A stretch of 64,000 bases of DNA from Zasmidium citrigriseum (GCA_002786025.1 NHNW01000016.1:496001-560000), one strand, 5' to 3'; numbered from the stretch's first letter, positions 1-10,934 are shown. The notes: generated by a model from the letters alone, not told the origin. Numbers and translations: made by a program.

Positions 1-174
1 ACAGCCCCATCTCCATGTTGAATAGAGTCCAGGCCATCGACCAGAACCATCTTCTATAGTTACAGTAGTGACAACTGTCCTATGTACTCCCTCCTCCTCG
101 CCATCTCCACCAACCCCAGCAGAACGCTCTCCCAGAGCAGCGACCTGCATTTCTTGGCCTCCTTGACCCAGCGT

Positions 175-983
175 TTAGAAGAAGTTCGGGAAGCCCTGGT
201 TACCAAAGTTGTTAAAGCGGCCAGGGCCGCCCAACAACTGGTTGCCGAACGGGAAGCGGTTCTGCTGAGGGAAGAAACCGCGGTTCTGGTTAAGGAGCCA
301 CGGTGGGATGTTGCCGTTGTTCCCCCAGCCATTGTTGCCGAAGCCGTTGTTGCCGCCTGGGACTTGTTAGAGGTGATGGAGAGGCTTATGGGAGGGTGAA
401 TTTGGAATTACCGGTGAGAGTGACGCCTCCGCCGCCGAAACCGCCGGCGGTGATGCCATTGCCGTTGTTGCCGAAGCCGTCGGGGTCGAAGCCGTTGCCG
501 AATTGGTTGTTGCCGAGGCCGGGGAAGATCTTATGGTCGCCACATGAGCCTTCTCATCCTCATTGTATCGTGGTGTTATGTCAAGTAGCTTACCTGCTTG
601 CCTTGCTCCGCCTGCTCACCACGCTTGAACAAGCCATTGTCGAAAAGGTCATCGTTGTTGGAGAGCAACGCAAGGAGGCTTGGATCGAAGTTGTTGTTGC
701 CGCCGAAGCGCGGGTCGGTCTGCCAGAGCTGGAGGTTCTGGATGCCACCGCGGCCGAATTGGCCGGGGAGCTGGTTGAGCCTGTTCGAAAGGTCAGGGCA
801 TTACATTCTTTGCGGTGGTAGATGTTGATGGGTGAGGACATACTGTGGGTTAACCCACTGCTCACCCGCCTCCTTCTGTTCAGCCTGCTCGCCACGGCGA
901 ACGGGAGCCTCTTGCTCAGGGGCGGGGAGAGCGACCGCGGAGCCAGCCGCGGCGAGGAGGAGTGCGATGTCCTTGAACTGCAT
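175..983 (-). CDS. small secreted Gly/Asn-rich protein, 4 exons
   Basis: I read four exons: 983-844, 780-594, 529-412 and 356-175. The introns are 63, 64 and 55 bp, all GT..AG, and the splice phases join into one 208-residue frame ending in TAA. The N-terminus (MQFKDIALLLAAAGSAVALP) is a typical signal peptide, followed by a short charged stretch with RR (possible Kex2-type site near residue 30). The rest is rich in Gly, Asn, Phe and Gln, with many FGNN/GNNG steps and few cysteines. The composition suggests an extracellular or wall-associated disordered protein. I do not recognise a family; a secreted effector-like or wall protein is possible but unproven. The exon structure is well supported because every junction keeps the same low-complexity composition. 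Confidence 0.72.
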
Positions 984-1940
984 GTTGATTGAAGAAGAAT
1001 GTAGAATGGGGACTCTGGTGTGTCCGAAGCTTCGAAGCTGGAAAAGAGTGTGGGTTGGATCCGTCTCTTTGAAGAAAGGAGTGGTAGCAGCTGCTGGCTG
1101 TCGCTTGAATGAACGAAGAACAGAAGACTTGTGGATGAAGATGTCTTTCTTTATATTCGCGGATGCTGACGATCAGATGGTGGTACCTTACCGCCAATGT
1201 TGGTTCTTGTTTCGCTGCTACAGCCTTCATCCATTGCGCGAGAGATTGCTTTGGCTGTTCTACCATGCAGGCGCATCCTCCTAGCATCTGATGTGTGGAG
1301 CCTTTTGTAGACGAGGTCGACCACGATCGAGTGCAAAGCGAGGCGGCGAAGTCCAGGTGCTCCCGTCAGCAAAGGCTATCCAAAGCCTTCCGACCTACTG
1401 GACCTAGAAGAAGATCCAACTGAGCAAAGGTCAGCATGTTTCGCAGTGAAACGTAGAATCCGCTTGGCTCGAGCGGCTGTCGTCTGGATATTCCACGTGG
1501 AGCGAGCGTGGCTAACGTCTGCCGTGCGAAGTCCGACATTGGGGTGCATGGATGGCCCTGTTAGAAGTCAGGTACCGAAAAGCTACAAGAACATGTTTGC
1601 TTATAGGCACTGTGTTTCAGACAGGCCTTGAAGGTTCGCATCCTGTAACAGATGGGCGCGAAGGGAACGGTACATCGCTCCGAGTAGAGATTTGCCAGAT
1701 CGAGGCAACACTAGGCGAATACGCCATCTGCCCTCTCGCTGTTGTGAAACACGAGGTGACCACGAGCCAGGCGTCGGCCATGGAACGATCTCATTGAAAT
1801 GAATGTTCGTGAAGTGGTTGGTGAGGTCTTTCGAATGCCAATGTGAGATCTGCATGGTATCGTTAGGGCGCGGTGTGACGAATGGTCTGGCCATAGACTT
1901 TGATGCACGCCGAGTCGATTGCGTTATGCCGCGCGCCATA
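984..1940. other. intergenic, no supportable gene
   Basis: This holds the leader and promoter of the secreted Gly/Asn-rich gene. Open frames here are short, overlap on both strands and have no recognisable composition or motif. Confidence 0.5.
1150..1155 (-). promoter_or_regulatory. TATA-like box of the secreted Gly/Asn-rich gene
   Basis: TATAAA is read on the minus strand about 170 bases before the start codon at 983. It is a plausible core promoter but is only a six-base match. Confidence 0.3.
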
Positions 1941-2455
1941 TCACGCTTGCCATGGCTTGCAGTCCAAGGCATATGCTTCGAGGAGGCGTAAGCGTTTGCC
2001 AACGTATGCTACGATCCGGTTCTCAACACTTGCCCTATACATCTCCAGCATCTCATCCTCGTTGTGAGAGGATTGCGTGAAACGGCAGTATTCGCTTGTC
2101 TCCAGGTCGTCGCTCTGGGCACTGTGAGGAGTACTTGAGTGCGCTCGTAGGTGATCCGAACTTCCCTTGTCAAATAGTGGAGTCGTAATAATTCGATTGC
2201 CGCAGTCATGTCTAGACTGTACAATTGCACATCGAAAGACCCACGGCTGCGAAACGCTCGGAGCACGCCTGGCGAAGCATCCTTCTCTTGGCTGGATGTC
2301 TCCCCCAGGATCAGAGAGTGGTCGTCTGGATCAACGATAACTTTCCCGGGGCCACCGCTAGTACCTGAAAGCCAATATGGCGTCCTATCCAATGACTGTG
2401 CCTCGATCCCATAGTTCGTCGAGAGTTCTGTCGCAAGAGCAGCATTGCAGTTTCG
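1941..2455 (-). other. unresolved coding-like stretch, possible gene or remnant
   Basis: Two minus-strand frames look protein-like. One is open from 2455 to 2009 and includes a segment reading YWLSGTSGGPGKVIVDPDD. The other is open from 2330 to 1941 and ends in a helix-like tail containing EDEMLEMYRASVENRIVAYV before a TGA. Neither has a convincing ATG. I could not find one GT..AG intron that joins the two in phase without being unusually short. It may be a small gene with introns I failed to place, or a frameshifted relic. No family is recognised. Confidence 0.22.
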
Positions 2456-2600
2456 TCAAGCCTTATGCCCAGATCATCAGTGCATCAACGTCGAGATCGA
2501 CAAGTCGCCGAGAAAGCAAGCGTATGAGAAGTCGGACAATCGGGAGGTCTACGTGCCGTCCAGCAAATCGAATCATCCATTGGGGTATCTCATTTGATTA

Positions 2601-4661
2601 TCATGACGAGGCCTCCTCGTCGCTGTCCTCGGGGTCTATCTCAACGCCGCCTTCGGCCTCAACATCGTCCGCATCCTCATCATCGAAGCCCTCGAAGTCA
2701 TCTTCGTCTTCGCTCTCATCTTCGTTCTTCTTGCCCTTCGAAGCAGCTTCATCCTCCTCTTCAAGCTCCCTCTTACGCTTCTTGTGCGTGAAGCCGAGTT
2801 TCTCATCTCGACCCTCCTCCTTGCTGTCCTCCTGTTCGGCGGCAGGCGGCGGACTGAACCAAGGAATCTTGCCTCGCAGAAAGTCGTTCAGTACCATCTT
2901 CGCGACGCCGTCCAAGTCAGCCTCGCCGCCTCTCAGCAGCCTCCCACCTTTTCGCGCAAGCATCTCCAAAAATTTGATGCTTTCCTCTATTCGCTCTTTC
3001 TCGGGCTTCTCTGAGAAGTCTTTATCGTCTGTCGACCACCCTTTGATCTCGTACGTCCGCTCCAGATGATGCTTCTTGCATCTCGCCAGTACTGCCGGAA
3101 CATACTGTGCTGGATGCTCGACGTTCTCCACACGCACGACACCTCTCAGAAGAATATCTTCGGGGGTGTCGGTCATGGAGGGTGGTACGATTCCAGGGCA
3201 GTCGATGAGATAGATTCGCTTCATGAGTGTGATGTACTGCCATACCTTGGTCTCGCCCGGAATGGGTGCTGTCGTGCATACTTTCTTCTTGCGAAGTGTG
3301 TTGATGATTGACGACTTGCCGGTGTTGGGATAGCCGATGAAGCCGACCGAGATTTGCTTGCGCGAGCTGTGAAGGGAAGAGAATTGTCGCAGTAGGGAGA
3401 TGAGAGTGCCTTTGCCGAAGCTGTTGGTCATGCTTGCGTGGAATGCGAGGGTCGGATATTCTTGGGATAACAGCTTGACCCATCTTGCCTGAAAAGACGT
3501 CAGCAATGATTCTTTCAATACGAGATCCACGTGTTGAGACGAAAGAAGACGTCTGTGTGTCCCGTAACTAAGCTGTCCATCACGGGTGTATTCCGGATCG
3601 CTACTCAAACAAGACACGAAAGCTCCAAGGTGACCATGCCAAAACGGCAGAGAGTCGGGCGGAGCAATTCGATCTTCCAGAGTCGTAACAGATTAAGTCC
3701 ACTGACCGCCAACGAGGGCTGGAAGAAACCTTGACTTGAAGCTCTGGTGTGTTCAAACACAAGGAGGGGGTAGAAAAGTGAAAAGAAGGCCATAACGTAC
3801 CGCTACACTGGTTGGCACCAGATCGCACTTGTTCAACAAGAATAGCAAGTGCTTGTGAGGCGCCTCTTCCCGGATGTACTTCTCAACACTTCGACATCGT
3901 GTCCCGAGAGGATCTCGCGCATCCAGGACGTGTATGACAACGTCTGAACTGTCGATGACCTTGTAAAGCTCGTTCCATATCCGCTTGCTCTGGCCTTTCG
4001 AAAAGACAGGTTCTCTTGCAGTTGTGATCTCGCCATCAGCGTTGATCGACTCGTCGACAGTGCTCGCCTCTTTATCTTCGCCTAAGCCAGCCAGTATTCG
4101 AGCCTCTGCTTGCCTCTCTTCGTATGTTGAGTAGTCCTGCGTGGTCGCAGTCGCGAGGTCTTCCAAATTTGACACAGCTAATCGCGGTCGCTTTCGCTGT
4201 GCCTTGGGTCCGAAGGTGTCGCCGAACTTCTCGCTCTCGATCTTGATCTTGGCCTTGTGCTGTATCAAGCCGTCTTTTCGCTCCTTGTCCTTGTTGTCAT
4301 GGATCAAACTCATGGGCAGCTTGTTCTGCTTGAGCAAGTAGCTGTATGGATCCTTGCTCTGAGCTTCAACAGCGCCACGGAAAGCGTTCAGTGCGTCCTG
4401 CGAGATGACTCTGGTGTTGGTGAACCACTTCCGGTTCGGCTCTATCCGCGCAACAGGTGCATCTCTGCTCTGATATGAAGCGGCCTTGGTGATGTCTCCT
4501 CTTGCATTCCTCTGCGCCTTGCCCTCCTTGTACATATTGAGCGTCTTGACCCGCTTGGCATCGCGGTAAAAGTTCTCGCCCTTGGTGCGGACGTTGCTCA
4601 TGCCATCGCCGGTCTTGCCCTGCCGCTCACGGCGGGTGGCCTCTTTCTTGCCGGTACCCAT
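2601..4661 (-). CDS. NOG2: nucleolar GTPase Nog2/Nug2, 60S pre-ribosome assembly
   Basis: Two exons, 4661-3801 and 3488-2601, are joined in phase across a 312-bp intron to give 582 residues. The N-terminus ([20 protein letters not shown]) and the region after it are typical of Nog2/NGP-1. The GTPase domain is circularly permuted, as expected for this family: the G4 motif NKCD (about 277-280) comes before G1 GYPNTGKSS (about 339-347) and G3 DCPG (about 383-386). The tail is acidic and Glu/Asp-rich (from about residue 500). The intron splits the conserved segment after CDLVPTSVA and resumes with ARWVKLLS, matching the uninterrupted family sequence. Nog2 acts in the nucleolus and nucleus on late pre-60S particles. 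It is head to head with the mS26 gene. Confidence 0.95.
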
Positions 4662-4857
4662 ATTGGCGGTGGGGTGTTTTCGTGGTGGGAATTGGGAGTT
4701 GGTGTCGAAGAAAAGTTCAAGGCCCGGCTTTTTCGAGATGGCAGGTTCGCCAAGATTTTGACGTCCAAATTGGGCAGGTGCGGCGAAGCGGGAGAGACTC
4801 GTGGGAAGGAACTCTCGACGACATTGGAATAACACTGAACTCCCACATACCTCAGTG
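4662..4857. promoter_or_regulatory. bidirectional promoter between NOG2 and PET123-like gene
   Basis: Only 196 bp separate the two divergent start codons, so both genes must share this interval. One gene serves cytosolic and the other mitochondrial ribosomes, which would fit co-expression, but no specific site is recognised. Confidence 0.5.
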
Positions 4858-5781
4858 ATGCCTCCAAGAACAGCGTTATCATCAGCGTTGGGCTGGAGAT
4901 GTCCCCAATGCACCATTCGGTCGTTCGCCACGTCGTCAAAACAACTCGCCGTCGGCCCAGAACACCCGCGATACGTCGAAGTCCCTGAACCGCCCCAGCA
5001 GACCGTCCCATACAAGCCTCCAGTCAAGGGTGTCCTCCCAGTGCCACGCAACATCTTTGCAGGAGCGGGCGATTCCAAGAAGGATGACGAGAGAATAGCA
5101 CTGTCGACACAATCGCCCAAGCATGCCAAAACACCGGTGAAGGGCAGCAGAGAGGAGTGGAAGGCCAAGATGAGCGAGATCAGGAAGCGCAATCTGCGGG
5201 AAGGAGTCAAGAGTTTGCGAGCACGCCAAGTATACGAGCGAAGGAGTCTGAGCGAGCGACAGGCCGCGAAGCAGGCGGAGCGGGAGGAGCTGTTGGCGCG
5301 GCCAGAACGCGAAGACGAGCGATTGACAGCCCCGAGCAACAACATGGATCTGGATGCACTCTACAACAAGCCCGTCCCAGATCCGACACGAGAAGATCGC
5401 ATCCGGACGAAGCAGCTCAACATCCAGCGCCACGAAGAGATGAAACGCGAAGAGCGTATGAACGCCATCCACACCCTATACATGAACGCCCGAGACTTCA
5501 TCGTCACGCCCGAGCAGCTTGACAAGGCCGTCGATGCGGCCTTCGGTACGCCCGAGCTCCCTGTCAAATTTGGTGTTGATGGTGTTACGGGTCGCTCCAT
5601 TTGGGCTGAGGGCCGGCCTGAGCGTGTGCAGGACATGCTTAACAGAGCCAATAATCAATCCACTGGATACGCCGTCAGTAGTGCTAGCAGCCCAAGCCAG
5701 ACCAACGAAGAACGGATCAGAAGGATTGCGGAGGCTTTTACGGGTGGCAAGATGGAGAGGAAGAAGAAGGAGGCGAGATGA
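4858..5781 (+). CDS. PET123: mitochondrial small-subunit ribosomal protein mS26 (Pet123-like)
   Basis: A single exon of 307 residues when started at the ATG at 4858. The N-terminus is Arg/Ser/Thr-rich with a run ending near IRSFATSS, typical of a mitochondrial targeting peptide. The middle (about 85-215) is highly charged and coiled-coil-like. The segment LYMNARDFIVTPEQLDKAVD resembles the part of yeast Pet123 with the pattern LY..A..FIVT..QL...D. That match, the length and the targeting peptide support mS26. An upstream in-frame codon at 4801 exists but is non-ATG and would remove the targeting signal from the N-terminus. It is divergent from NOG2. Confidence 0.75.
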   Translation: MPPRTALSSALGWRCPQCTIRSFATSSKQLAVGPEHPRYVEVPEPPQQTVPYKPPVKGVLPVPRNIFAGAGDSKKDDERIALSTQSPKHAKTPVKGSREEWKAKMSEIRKRNLREGVKSLRARQVYERRSLSERQAAKQAEREELLARPEREDERLTAPSNNMDLDALYNKPVPDPTREDRIRTKQLNIQRHEEMKREERMNAIHTLYMNARDFIVTPEQLDKAVDAAFGTPELPVKFGVDGVTGRSIWAEGRPERVQDMLNRANNQSTGYAVSSASSPSQTNEERIRRIAEAFTGGKMERKKKEAR

Positions 5782-6104
5782 GAGCTGGGGATTCCGTATG
5801 TGTAATTTGTATCATTCATGGCTCTGCTTGCCTAGGGTCTCTCACCGTTTCGTCCATTTCTCCTCTCGGCCATGTCACATGTTGGCAAAGCTGCTATACT
5901 CACTTGCCTTGGCGCGTCACTTTTGCTATGCTTTGCGGCTTGTTTGGAGGCAGGTGCTCACTGTCGCGGATTTTTTGGCCTCAGTTCACCACCTATATCT
6001 ACAGTCGAATGTCAGCTTCCACCAACATCGCCAACATTCCAACTAAGAACTTTGACCTTCACACACGACAACGAGACAACCTAACGCACCACCCGTTCCG
6101 CGCG
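5782..6104. other. intergenic, promoter of first array paralog
   Basis: The interval holds the 3' end of the mS26 gene and the leader of the first fork-head-like/2EXR gene. No other feature is seen. Confidence 0.5.
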
Positions 6105-7307
6105 ATGGCCAACAACGGCGTCAAAGCGGCCATGATCAGTGGCGACAGCGCTGGCAATGCAATCAGCGCCGAACCTAACCACATTCAAGCACGTGCATCC
6201 CTAAGACAAGAGGTTGAGGCCCTCATCAAGCCATACCGAGACTCAAAGCAGAAGCCGCCGTTCTCAGCAGCAGAGATGATCATTATGGCCATCATTTGCG
6301 GAGAACAAGCATCCTACAACATGTGGCAGCTACTCCGCATGCTCTTCGCGACTTACCCCTACTACGAGCGAAGGGCTCTCCGACGCTTACTACGTGAGGT
6401 CGACGACTGGGGGAGACTCCATTATGATCACGATTTCGAAGACGGCCTTCATACGTTTATTCCTGGATTCCATGAAGCATTCTGCAGCCACGAGGTCCCT
6501 ATCGCCAGACATTCAGACTCGGATCTCAAGGCAGACCGGGGCTGTATGAAGGATGTCATGTGGACCGTTACGCCCACAGCGGCGCGGATCTTTCTCGAAA
6601 CCCGGCTGTACGGTCCAAGACAAGGCACTTTCCCCTTCTTCAAGCTCTCCGCAGAACTGCGCAACACCATATATGAGATGGTTCTGTGCTTTCATCAAAC
6701 GAGCATCGCCATTTGTTCAGGAGAATCAGGGATCCACCACCATCCCGAAGACAAAGAGCCACAGACGGACAATTCCGACCCGTGCGAGGAGGACTATGTC
6801 TACCAGAGGGTCCTGCACTTCGATACCACAAGCACGACTTCTCTGCTCCATGTCTGCAAGCAGACGTACTCAGAGGCGATGCCCATTTTGTACGGTCAAA
6901 ACGTCTTCAACATCTCCTCTTTACCCCGATTCCATGCCATGAGCACAGCCCGCAACCCATCCGCAATCAGCCAAATCAGACACCTCCGACTGTCTCTTCC
7001 CACCAGTCTTGACAATCTTCTGTTTCTCGAAGATGTGGCCAGCAGCCTTGCTTCTCTCGAGAAACTCAAGAACCTTTCCCTGTCCATGTACCGTGAGAAG
7101 GACTTTCTCCACCATCTCAAGCGTGAGAGCAAGTTCAGCAAGATCAAGCAGATACCTGGGTACTTGGATCTGGCGAATGCGGCTGCCAAGGCGGAGGAGT
7201 TTGAGATTGAGGGTGATTGCCCCAAGACTCGAAAGTTTTTCGGTAAGGAGATCGAGAAGATCAAGTCCGGTGGGAAGCTGAAGTTAAATGAGAGCAAGAA
7301 GCGATGA
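6105..7307 (+). CDS. fork-head-like/2EXR paralog A
   Basis: A single exon of 400 residues from the ATG at 6105. Residues about 40-90 (KPYRDSKQKPPF, then MAII, then FATYPYY) follow the spacing of the first half of a fork-head winged-helix domain (KPPY, MAI, WI, FPYY). The second half, with the DNA-recognition helix, is not recognisable. Residues about 175-194 (FFKLSAELRNTIYEMVL) are the F-box-like 2EXR signature. The segment SLLHVCKQTYSEAMPILYG matches the usual follow-up of 2EXR proteins. The C-terminus is Lys-rich. It is the most divergent of five tandem copies and lacks the CxxC..HxxxC cluster seen in copies B, D and E. Function unknown; a substrate-adaptor or nuclear role is only inference. 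Confidence 0.8.
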   Translation: MANNGVKAAMISGDSAGNAISAEPNHIQARASLRQEVEALIKPYRDSKQKPPFSAAEMIIMAIICGEQASYNMWQLLRMLFATYPYYERRALRRLLREVDDWGRLHYDHDFEDGLHTFIPGFHEAFCSHEVPIARHSDSDLKADRGCMKDVMWTVTPTAARIFLETRLYGPRQGTFPFFKLSAELRNTIYEMVLCFHQTSIAICSGESGIHHHPEDKEPQTDNSDPCEEDYVYQRVLHFDTTSTTSLLHVCKQTYSEAMPILYGQNVFNISSLPRFHAMSTARNPSAISQIRHLRLSLPTSLDNLLFLEDVASSLASLEKLKNLSLSMYREKDFLHHLKRESKFSKIKQIPGYLDLANAAAKAEEFEIEGDCPKTRKFFGKEIEKIKSGGKLKLNESKKR

Positions 7308-7843
7308 AGGAAGTCGAAGCAGAAGGCTATCGAACACGAGTAGGGCGTGGGAGGAACTTCTGAAGTGAGGGAGACGGGTCGATGGAATTTGGGAGATGTT
7401 TTGGCAGCTTTTACACTGAGACTGCATTTGCTGCTTTCCATTCACAATGATACTCCGGCTTGGACTTGAGAAGCTGGTAAGTCTAGAACTAATATTAAAG
7501 TGGGTTTCCAGAGAGTTCGAGACGCCATTCGTCCTCTCCTTCCATTCACTTCCTGCGCGAGTTAAGCTTTTGGGAAGTGACTAGCGCTCTGGCACTTTCC
7601 CGCGTCGCACTTCATCCTCTCCACCTTAACTAGACGCGAGCATCCATTGCTCTTGCACTTCGTCTTGCCACCCCACACGAGGGGCATCAATCATGCTTCA
7701 GCACATCGCCTCTTTTCCGACCTCGAAGCACTCGGCACCCCTCTCGGACGTCTGTCATCTCGTTCTGCTCAAGTCGGCAAGCATCTTCGAGCAAGGGAGT
7801 CCATTCAGCTGAGTTCCTTGTGCAGTGTTCTGGGGTCTCCGCC
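7308..7843. other. intergenic between paralogs A and B
   Basis: No gene is seen. The stretch is pyrimidine-rich towards 7530-7640 (repeated cacttc steps), as expected of a fungal promoter and leader for copy B. Confidence 0.5.
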
Positions 7844-9073
7844 ATGACGGACACCAACTCATCAGACCTGCCAGTGGCAAAGGCCGGCAGCGGCGATAAG
7901 AAAGCAATCGATCAGAAAACGGACAAGGAAATCGCAAAGAAGAAGCTACAGAAGTCCAACCGTCTTCTTCGAAAGGATGTCACCGATGCGATTGCACCGT
8001 ATGTCAACAGCCGGAAGAAGCCACCATTCACTGCGGTCGAACTTGTGGTTATGGCTATCGTCAGCCATCCTGACAAGTACGTCAGGGACAATGAGATTCT
8101 CGAGTGGATTGTCGACAAATTCCCGTTCTACACCAGGCTGGCTGCTTTCGAGTACGCCAGGAACTATCTTGAAGTCGACAGTCCGAACCGTCAACAGGAG
8201 CTATGGCCTCTCGCCATGATTCTCGATGGAGCTGAGGAAGGATTCAGCAAGCTCTTCGAAGACTACGACATACCCATCACCTCGATGACCGACTTCATGA
8301 GCAACGAGTACCCGGAGCCCGTGCTTCGCACTATCTACCCCGACGCTGCCCGAGTGTACCTGCGTCGAAGGCTCGAGCCTGAGAGACAGGGCACTTTCAG
8401 ATTTCTCGACCTGCCAGCGGAGCTTCGCAACCGGATTTACAGCTTTTCACTGGTATTTCCCGAATCGAATGTCCATTTCGTGGACCAGCTTGTCTTGACC
8501 TGCCCTTCGTGCGACGAAGAGAAGTGGGGACAGGGGCATGCGTGGTATTGCACCCAGGGGTCATCTAGTCGAGAAGCGCACATGGTGGGATCTCTCTTCC
8601 GTGTCAACCGACAGATCTTCAGCGAGGCGATGCCCGTCTTCTATGGTATGAACAACTTCATGTTCCCCGAACTCGCTCTGTTCTGCCTTACGAGATCCAT
8701 GTCTGCTCGTGAGCTGAAGCACGTGGAGAGGCTCACTGTGCGCTTAGACTGGCGGACACTCTCTTACACCATCAAGTCACTGCAGTATGTCAAGGCGCCA
8801 CTTCACAATCTCTCCTCGCTCAAAGAATTCACTCTCATCATCGATGACGAGGATTGGATTTCAGATCGTCGGTTTCAGTCGTACGAAGAGATGACCGAAC
8901 TGCAGTGTTTCTTCAAAGCCGCAGCGGCCGCCAAGAGTCTCAACGTGCGCACAAGTGACCGCGAGAGCAGCTGCAAGAAGTTCGAGGCCTTCATCCAAAA
9001 GGGAATCAAGCAAATCAAGTCTCAGTCCCAGAGCAGCATCACAGAGGAAGCGGATAAGGTTGAAGGAGATTGA
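7844..9073 (+). CDS. fork-head-like/2EXR paralog B
   Basis: A single exon of 409 residues from the ATG at 7844; an earlier in-frame GTG is ignored. This copy shows the family best. Residues 59-96 read KPPFTAVELVVMAI, then NEILEWIVDKFPFY, closely following the fork-head consensus for helices 1 and 2. Residues 183-199 hold GTFRFLDLPAELRNRIY, the 2EXR core. Downstream, CPSC and GHAWYC (about 218-238) form a possible CxxC..HxxxC metal site. RVNRQIFSEAMPVFYG and a C-terminal Lys/Gln-rich helix end the protein. No transmembrane segment or signal peptide is seen. It lies on the same strand as copies A and C, with about 0.5 kb spacing. Confidence 0.82.
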   Translation: MTDTNSSDLPVAKAGSGDKKAIDQKTDKEIAKKKLQKSNRLLRKDVTDAIAPYVNSRKKPPFTAVELVVMAIVSHPDKYVRDNEILEWIVDKFPFYTRLAAFEYARNYLEVDSPNRQQELWPLAMILDGAEEGFSKLFEDYDIPITSMTDFMSNEYPEPVLRTIYPDAARVYLRRRLEPERQGTFRFLDLPAELRNRIYSFSLVFPESNVHFVDQLVLTCPSCDEEKWGQGHAWYCTQGSSSREAHMVGSLFRVNRQIFSEAMPVFYGMNNFMFPELALFCLTRSMSARELKHVERLTVRLDWRTLSYTIKSLQYVKAPLHNLSSLKEFTLIIDDEDWISDRRFQSYEEMTELQCFFKAAAAAKSLNVRTSDRESSCKKFEAFIQKGIKQIKSQSQSSITEEADKVEGD

Positions 9074-9722
9074 AAGATCAACTGAATGCCGGAGATCTTG
9101 CGGTGTGTGGAGAGAGGACCGAGAGCGACGAACACAACTGCGGACAGAGGTGGAAGGGAAAGGCGCAGCAAATACTGTCGAACGTGGTCGTTTCACGACA
9201 TGAAAACATCAAGCGTATCCGCAAGTGTGTTCAAATGCCAGAGATCGTACGATTCTGTTTGCACTCTGTAAGGCTCAGAGGGCAATGTTCGAGCTACCTT
9301 GACAAGCAGATCAGACGCAGGGCTTCAGCATGAACACAATTGAAGTCGTACGGCCATGCTTTCATTCTAGTCTTCACTTAATTCTAATCTTCAGATGTAA
9401 TTTGGTGTAGTCTGTGAGTCACTCGTACCTGCCTTGTTTGTCGTCCGCTCCGACTTAAGCTTTCTTCATGTGACTGCCAAGCCGCGGCCGTTTGACTCGC
9501 GGCTTCCAAAGCCCACTTCCACCTCCTTCCACCACTTCTTCCACGCAAAACTCCAACTTCTTCTGCCAGCCGCAGCGCCTTCGATCTGCTCATCCGTCAA
9601 ACAACACCGCTGGTCGCACCTCATCGCCGACCAACGACACACCACTGGCGCTCGACTGCGACCGCTCAAACTAGCTGTCGACACGAGATCCACGACAGAC
9701 GTCCGCCACACTTCCAACTATC
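9074..9722. other. intergenic between paralogs B and C
   Basis: No gene is seen. The last 200 bp are C- and CACTTCC-rich, resembling the leaders of other array members. Confidence 0.5.
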
Positions 9723-10934
9723 ATGTCTTACGCCGACTCTGGCATCGAATTGGCGTCTGATGATGCCGACGCACTCGACAAGGCCGAGTTGCAAGCCGTC
9801 ATCGAGGCCCGCCGGCCGCTGGAAGAGGAGATCCAAGCAGTCATCGCGCCATATCAAGATTCCAGAGAGAAGCCACCTTTTACAGTTTTGGAGCTGGCTG
9901 TCATGGCTGTGATATGCAGTTGCAAGGAGTTCAACTCCGCGACCGAAGTTCAAGCATGGATTGTGCGATCCTTCTACCACTACAAAAACCTTGCTGCGGA
10001 AGAGTACCTCCAAAAATTCGTATCCTGTTCCGACTACGAAGATGGTCTCGACATGGTCATCGTGGGACTGCTCGGCGCATTCGAGCACTTCGATGTGCCT
10101 TTTGTCACGGGCCTGCGCCACTCCGATGACGGATCACAGTGTACGCACTATTCTATCAAGCCGAGTGTAGCTCGCCTGAGTCTGAAAAGACTACTGGAGC
10201 CACAGCGTGACGGCGAGTTCAGATTTCTCGACCTACCAGCAGAGCTTCGCAATCGAATCTACGAAATGACTGTCAACTTCTCTGACGCCGACTCCGACCT
10301 GGTCGTCAGAGACAGACGCCAAAACCCGAACCACGTCTTGGTTCATCACCGAGCATGTGGAAGATCTCGTCTTGAGCATCAGCAGCATTGGCCCGATTGG
10401 AGAAAGTGCCATAGGGCGTTCTCTCGAATAGGTCTGTCGGACGTTCATTCCCTCTTCTTGACTTGCCGGCAAATCCATCGCGAGACTGTACCGATATTCT
10501 TCGCAGAGAACTTCTTCAGCTTCGACAGTCCAAACTCTTTGGATGTTGCCTTGAGACGCATGTCTAGTCGGCGAACGCGATTTTTGAAGAAGATAGCTGT
10601 CGACATGCGTTGTTTCTACGCCTCTTCGCCGTCAACGGAGTACGCCAAAGGCTGGGATAACTTACCACCGCTAGATGAGATGTTCATCATCTGTGATGAA
10701 TGGTCTTCGGTCGCTGAAGAGATGAGGTTACATCGCTACAAGTCTTGCGAGGATATTCCCGAAGTGATGATGTTGGTGAAGCATGCAGCGCGAGCGAAGA
10801 AGCTTGTGCTATGCTCAAAAGACATCGAGGAAGCGGAAGACATCGAGGACGCAACCAGGTTTGAAACCGTTCTTCGGGATGCAGTTGAGTGGGAAAAGAT
10901 GCTGCTTGAGGACGAGAAGGAGCAATTCGAATAG
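9723..10934 (+). CDS. fork-head-like/2EXR paralog C
   Basis: A single exon of 403 residues. It begins with a short acidic leader, then ARRPLEEEIQAVIAPY and KPPFTVLELAVMAV (about 50-63), with VQAWIVRSFYHY (about 76-87) in the fork-head-like position. Residues 166-180 (FRFLDLPAELRNRIY) are the 2EXR core. The CxxC..HxxxC pair of copy B is replaced by a His/Arg-rich stretch (about 195-225), so the metal site, if real, is lost here. A second conserved block reads LTCRQIHRETVPIFFAENFF. The C-terminus is acidic. Third of five tandem copies. Confidence 0.8.
   Translation: MSYADSGIELASDDADALDKAELQAVIEARRPLEEEIQAVIAPYQDSREKPPFTVLELAVMAVICSCKEFNSATEVQAWIVRSFYHYKNLAAEEYLQKFVSCSDYEDGLDMVIVGLLGAFEHFDVPFVTGLRHSDDGSQCTHYSIKPSVARLSLKRLLEPQRDGEFRFLDLPAELRNRIYEMTVNFSDADSDLVVRDRRQNPNHVLVHHRACGRSRLEHQQHWPDWRKCHRAFSRIGLSDVHSLFLTCRQIHRETVPIFFAENFFSFDSPNSLDVALRRMSSRRTRFLKKIAVDMRCFYASSPSTEYAKGWDNLPPLDEMFIICDEWSSVAEEMRLHRYKSCEDIPEVMMLVKHAARAKKLVLCSKDIEEAEDIEDATRFETVLRDAVEWEKMLLEDEKEQFE

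Noticed and set aside
4801..4857. Upstream start for the mS26 gene
   Set aside because: Non-ATG start in the promoter of NOG2. The ATG at 4858 places the mitochondrial targeting peptide at the N-terminus.
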